Source: Fusobacterium perfoetens
GTDB lineage: Bacteria; Fusobacteriota; Fusobacteriia; Fusobacteriales; Fusobacteriaceae
Assembly: GCF_021531475.1 (NCBI RefSeq)
Contig: NZ_JADYTX010000009.1
Location: forward strand, 1 to 56,136
DNA: 56,136 bases
Direction: 5' to 3'
The number at the start of each line of letters is the position of its first letter. The first letter of the stretch is position 1. Under the pieces are notes generated by a model. That model was not told where the DNA came from, searched no databases, and saw only the letters and a program-made list of their open reading frames with translations. Made by a program: the position numbers and the translations under genes. Positions 52,957 to 56,136 of this stretch are shown piece after piece.

Positions 52957-54557
52957 AATTCTCCTACCTCTCTTAATTCACTTCTGTAATAATATTCGGG
53001 AATTTCTATTTTTTTTATATTTTTTTGCTCTAATATTAACTGCTGTTCTTTAGAAGCAAATATATCTGATGAAACAAATAATCTTATATTCTCTTTCATA
53101 CTTTCATTTACAATTTCATCAAATTCTTCTTCGTCTTTAATTAAAATATTGTTTATTCCATCTATTTCACACATATATTCAAGTTCTATAAGCTCTTTTA
53201 CATAATTTAGCATTTTATATTTTATAGAACTTTCTTCATCTTCAGAGAATTTAGGAATAAATTCTGTCTTAAAATATTTTAAATTATGAGGAAACTCATC
53301 TTGAATTTTACTTAATCTCTGATAAGTAACTTCTTCACAAATATTATTTTCATTATTTGTACAAAGAATATACTTTCTATTTCCTCCATCTTCTTTATTA
53401 AGGTGTATTACTGTTTGTCCTGTAGTTCCTGAACCTGTAAAAAAATCTAATATTATGGCATTCTTATTTCCTATTTCTAAACATCTTTTAATTAGAGCTA
53501 TTGGTTTAGGATTATCAAATATTCCTTTTTGATTAAAAATTCTTTCTAATTCTTTACTTCCTGCTGTATTTTCAGAAATATCATTCCATAAAGTATCTAT
53601 CCTCTTTCATTCATTTTCTCTTTCATTCCAGTATTTTTTTTCTCTTATTCTCTTACCTTCAAAATATAATCTATTATCATTTTCTAAATTTTTTAATTTT
53701 GCATAAGTCATTCTCCAACCTTTAGGAGGACATTTCCAAACTTTCCCAGTATTATCTATATAATCATAAGTAGTTTCAGGTCCGGGATCTTTTGGTTTTT
53801 GCAAACTTACTGTAGAATATTTTCCCCTTCCATCTCCATCATCTTTATTGAACATTTTTGCTGAACTTTCTGCCAATGGTTTATAAGTATTATTTAAAAT
53901 ATAATTTTTTGTTTTAGAATATAAGTATAAATATTCTGTATTTACAGTAAATTTTCCTTTTTCAGTTTTACTACTTGAATTTCTTTTCCAAATAAATTTA
54001 TTTATAAAATTGTATCCAAATATCTCATCACATAATAATTTTAACTGAGCATCTTCATAATCATCTATTGAAATAAAAATTAAACCTTTTTCAGATAAAA
54101 GTTCTCTTGCTATTATTAGTCTATTTTTCATAAAAGAAAGCCATTTACTATGTTTAAAATTATCTTCTTTATCTACATAACTATCATTGTATATAAAATC
54201 TTTTCCATTTGTATTATATGGTGGGTCTATGTAAATTATATCAATTTTCCCTTTATGAGTTTTTTCAAGTAACTTAAGACTATGAAGGTTATCTCCTTCA
54301 ATTAAAAAATTATAATCATTACTTTCTAAATTTTTTATTTTTCTATTCTCTATTTCTGTAAAAACAGGAATATTATGTATCATTTCTTCATCTACTCTTT
54401 CTATATGTTCTTCCCACACAAGCCCATATTTCTTTTCTGTAAGAGCATTTTCTATTTCATTTATTGCCATAAGAGTTTCATCATCTTGATGTTCAGCTCT
54501 AATTTTATTTAAAAAATTAAGCATTTTTTCTCTTTTTAACTGTGATAAATTTGCCAT
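52953..54557 (-). pseudogene. mod: Type III modification methyltransferase Mod, broken by an in-frame TGA
   Basis: One continuous frame of 534 codons is interrupted only by TGA at 53609-53607 (codon 317), in the stretch KKYWNERENE-stop-KRIDTLWNDI. The part before the stop has the DPPY motif (IYIDPPYNTNG, near 111) and the target-recognition region; the part after has DFFTGSGTTGQ (SAM-binding FxGxG, near 373) and KEDGGNRKYIL, giving beta-class motif order. The stop therefore separates the two essential motifs. I saw no good in-frame start with RBS near the stop; the first ATG after it is at 53213. ATG 54557 with GAGGAG upstream is the start; the longer frame from 54599 is less likely. A sequencing error, a recent mutation or read-through are the possible explanations. 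Confidence 0.85.
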
Positions 54558-54613
54558 ATTTTCTCCTCTTTTAATTAATTTTAATGTCCTTTTTATCACA
54601 GCTCTAAAATAAA

Positions 54614-54661
54614 AAAAACTTAAAAATAGCCATTTAATTTAAAGGTTTTTTTTAAGTTTTT
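54614..54661 (-). terminator. AT-rich terminator between yigZ and mod
   Basis: AAAAACTTAAAAA (54614-54626) and its exact complement (54649-54661) form a 13-bp AT stem, T-rich on the minus strand. It separates the yigZ unit from the restriction operon, whose promoter must lie just downstream of it. Confidence 0.6.
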
Positions 54662-54733
54662 AAAAATATTTAAAAGAAAATAAAAGGACGATTATTTTCT
54701 TCAGTTTATTGAAATATATCTTCTTTTTAATTT

Positions 54734-55312
54734 TTATATATCTATTATGATTATATCTTTTTTCTCATTTAATTCATTATAAGAGTTTTCTGATAAAACT
54801 ACTTTATACATAACTCTATCATTATAACCTTTTTCTTGGATTTCATCTCCATTTTTATAGATTATCTGCTCTATCTCTGAAACTTTGTCATAAGAAAATT
54901 CTAAAAGATAGATTTTTTTAGGAATATATTCTATTATTCCAGCCTCTTGAATAGCAAGTTTTGCTGTTTTTGCATAAGCTCTTACAAGTCCACCTGCTCC
55001 AAGTTTTATTCCACCAAAATATCTTGTAGCCACAACTACCAAATTTTCAACTTCCATATAAGTTATAATATCCCCCATTGGTTTTCCAGCTGTACCTTTT
55101 GGTTCTCCATTGTCATCAACCTTAAAATATTCCTGCCCATTCTCAGTAAGTTTATATGCACTACAATTATGAGTGGCATCATAATGTTTTTCTTTTACCA
55201 TTTGTATAAATCTCTCTGCTTCTTCCTTTGAGCTAACAGGTTTTATATATCCCATAAATTTTGATTTTTTTTCTTCAAACTCTATTACACATTCTCTCCC
55301 TATCGTCTGCAT
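54734..55312 (-). CDS. YigZ/IMPACT-family protein
   Basis: A 192-residue protein of the UPF0029/IMPACT (YigZ) family. N-terminal domain with FEEKKSKFMGYIKPV, KHYDATHNCSAYKL and the family hallmark DDNGEPKGTAGKPM (near 71), then VVATRYFGGIKLGAGGLVRAY (near 93); the C-terminal part is the DUF1949-like ferredoxin-fold region. The exact function in bacteria is unsettled; ribosome- or RNA-related roles have been proposed. RBS AGGAGAG overlaps the end of the M50 gene 9 bp upstream. Confidence 0.92.
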   Translation of the reverse strand: MQTIGRECVIEFEEKKSKFMGYIKPVSSKEEAERFIQMVKEKHYDATHNCSAYKLTENGQEYFKVDDNGEPKGTAGKPMGDIITYMEVENLVVVATRYFGGIKLGAGGLVRAYAKTAKLAIQEAGIIEYIPKKIYLLEFSYDKVSEIEQIIYKNGDEIQEKGYNDRVMYKVVLSENSYNELNEKKDIIIIDI

Positions 55313-55320
55313 TCTCTCTC

Positions 55321-56076
55321 CTATCCATAAATTAATCTAAGTATATTTTCTATTAAAATTATCTCTCCACTCATAATAATTCTCATTATTTTATCAAGAA
55401 TATTTGTATAACTTAAAAGTATTATTATAAAAAATCCAAATCTATCAAAAGTAAATATTTGAATTTTTCTATGAGTATCTAAAAAACTTGCAACTACTCT
55501 TGAACCGTCTAGTGGTGGTATGGGAATTAAGTTAAAGGCACACAAACTTATATTTATCAAAGTAGTTTTATATAAAATCTCTCTAAATATTGGTAGAAAA
55601 TCTATTCCAGAATAAAAAATTATCATTGAGATTAGTGCCAATAAAAAATTTACTGTTATACCTGCTAGTGCCACACTTATTTCTCCAATTTTTCCATTTT
55701 TTAGATTTCTATAATTTATTGGAACTGGTTTTGCCCAACCTATAAAAATAGGAAAGCCCATTATTCTCATTATTATTGGCAAAATAGTTCCCATTGGGTC
55801 TAAATGATTAAGAGGATTTAGTGAAAGTCTGCCGTAATATTCAGCTGTTTTATCTCCAGAAAATTTTGCTGCATATCCGTGACCAAGTTCGTGAAAAAGT
55901 AACGACATTACAAGAACTACTATCTCTATTATCATTTTCACAAAACTTTCCTTAAAAAATATCAGATTTTTTATTCCTAAAAGTATCATCAATCCAAAAA
56001 TAATTTTTACACCAATAGGGATACTGCCATTTTCATATTCAATTCTTTTTATATATCTTTTTATCTCATCAAACAT
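55321..56076 (-). CDS. M50-family site-2-type metalloprotease (YwhC-like)
   Basis: A 251-residue membrane protease with about six hydrophobic helices. The zinc site is LFHELGHGYAAK (HExxH, near 62-66), the third ligand region is NLIPIPPLDGSRVV (Asp in LDG, near 196), and the YGRLSLNPLNHLDPMGT stretch (near 84-100) is typical of the group. It cuts within membranes or near the surface; substrates are unknown. RBS AGGAG is just upstream. It is the first of a pair with yigZ. The 60 bases beyond it to the window edge hold only AT-rich sequence. Confidence 0.92.
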   Translation of the reverse strand: MFDEIKRYIKRIEYENGSIPIGVKIIFGLMILLGIKNLIFFKESFVKMIIEIVVLVMSLLFHELGHGYAAKFSGDKTAEYYGRLSLNPLNHLDPMGTILPIIMRIMGFPIFIGWAKPVPINYRNLKNGKIGEISVALAGITVNFLLALISMIIFYSGIDFLPIFREILYKTTLINISLCAFNLIPIPPLDGSRVVASFLDTHRKIQIFTFDRFGFFIIILLSYTNILDKIMRIIMSGEIILIENILRLIYG

Positions 56077-56136
56077 TTTTTTCTAAATTTTTTATCTCCT
56101 TTTTAAATAAAATTATAAAAATTACCACATAAATAA

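Noticed and set aside
53214-53606. A non-coding gap between the two mod fragments
   Set aside because: Translation in the same frame gives Mod sequence including the SAM-binding motif, so it is the interior of the broken gene.
53580-53625. Phase-variable simple repeat switching mod
   Set aside because: Only a two-unit AATG run and one repeated 10-mer are present. Both halves are in the same frame, so slipping by four bases would not restore it.
1-56136. CRISPR array, tRNA, rRNA or prophage
   Set aside because: No spaced direct repeats of CRISPR type, no cloverleaf-like sequence, no rRNA-like blocks and no phage structural genes were seen.

Overview
The window is AT-rich bacterial chromosome, dense with short-spaced genes that favour A/T-ending codons and AGA for arginine. 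The gene set points to the Fusobacteriaceae (Fusobacterium or Cetobacterium): an SLH/coiled-coil envelope protein, oxaloacetate-decarboxylase-type subunits, a ZTP riboswitch on a formate-type channel, M18 and M29 peptidases, CstA-type carriers and a viroplasmin-RNase H. The species cannot be fixed from sequence alone. I saw no rRNA, tRNA, CRISPR array or prophage.

Layout. 1-3.3 kb: the tail of an IS3-family element interrupts a cstA-like gene. This gene diverges from a LytS/LytTR two-component pair, the usual arrangement for pyruvate-responsive control of a CstA/BtsT carrier. 3.4-6.7 kb: SLH protein, pgi, M18 aminopeptidase. 6.8-9.4 kb: a thiamine-precursor ABC importer behind a TPP riboswitch. 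9.5-15.2 kb: DUF1275 membrane protein, M29 aminopeptidase, lepA, zinc-ribbon protein, LysE-type exporter, sfsA. 15.2-18.9 kb: a promoter, a small Ile/Leu/Val-rich ORF and a terminator precede ilvE, an unknown gene and an intact second cstA; this looks like an attenuated operon. 19-26.4 kb (minus): uvrB-xseA-TPR-dprA-topA, a DNA repair and processing operon. 26.5-34.8 kb (minus): asparaginase, a SNF2 helicase with an uncharacterised partner, a Cof-type phosphatase and a MATE pump.

35-39.1 kb: trmN6, then class Ia ribonucleotide reductase nrdAB with two NrdR-like boxes exactly 31 bp apart. 39.2-41.8 kb: a sodium:alanine-type symporter behind a repeat-rich promoter, and a patatin. 41.9-44.9 kb: a peroxide-reduction operon in which an AhpF N-terminal-like module is fused to the C-terminus of a thioredoxin reductase and also encoded separately next to AhpC. 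45-47 kb: carboxyltransferase, a minimal small subunit and a biotin carrier of a decarboxylase pump, with no membrane beta subunit nearby. 47.1-50.7 kb: upp, rpmE, RNase H, a TIGR02206 membrane protein, and the ZTP-riboswitch-controlled formate/nitrite channel. 50.7-54.6 kb: a type III restriction system with an intact Res and a Mod broken by one in-frame TGA. 54.7-56.1 kb: a YigZ/IMPACT protein and an M50 protease.

The points most worth a second look are the Ile/Leu/Val leader before ilvE, the permuted AhpF-like reductase, the nonsense-broken Mod, the IS-interrupted cstA with a 21-bp-spaced LytTR-type operator, and the SNF2 helicase with its unknown partner.
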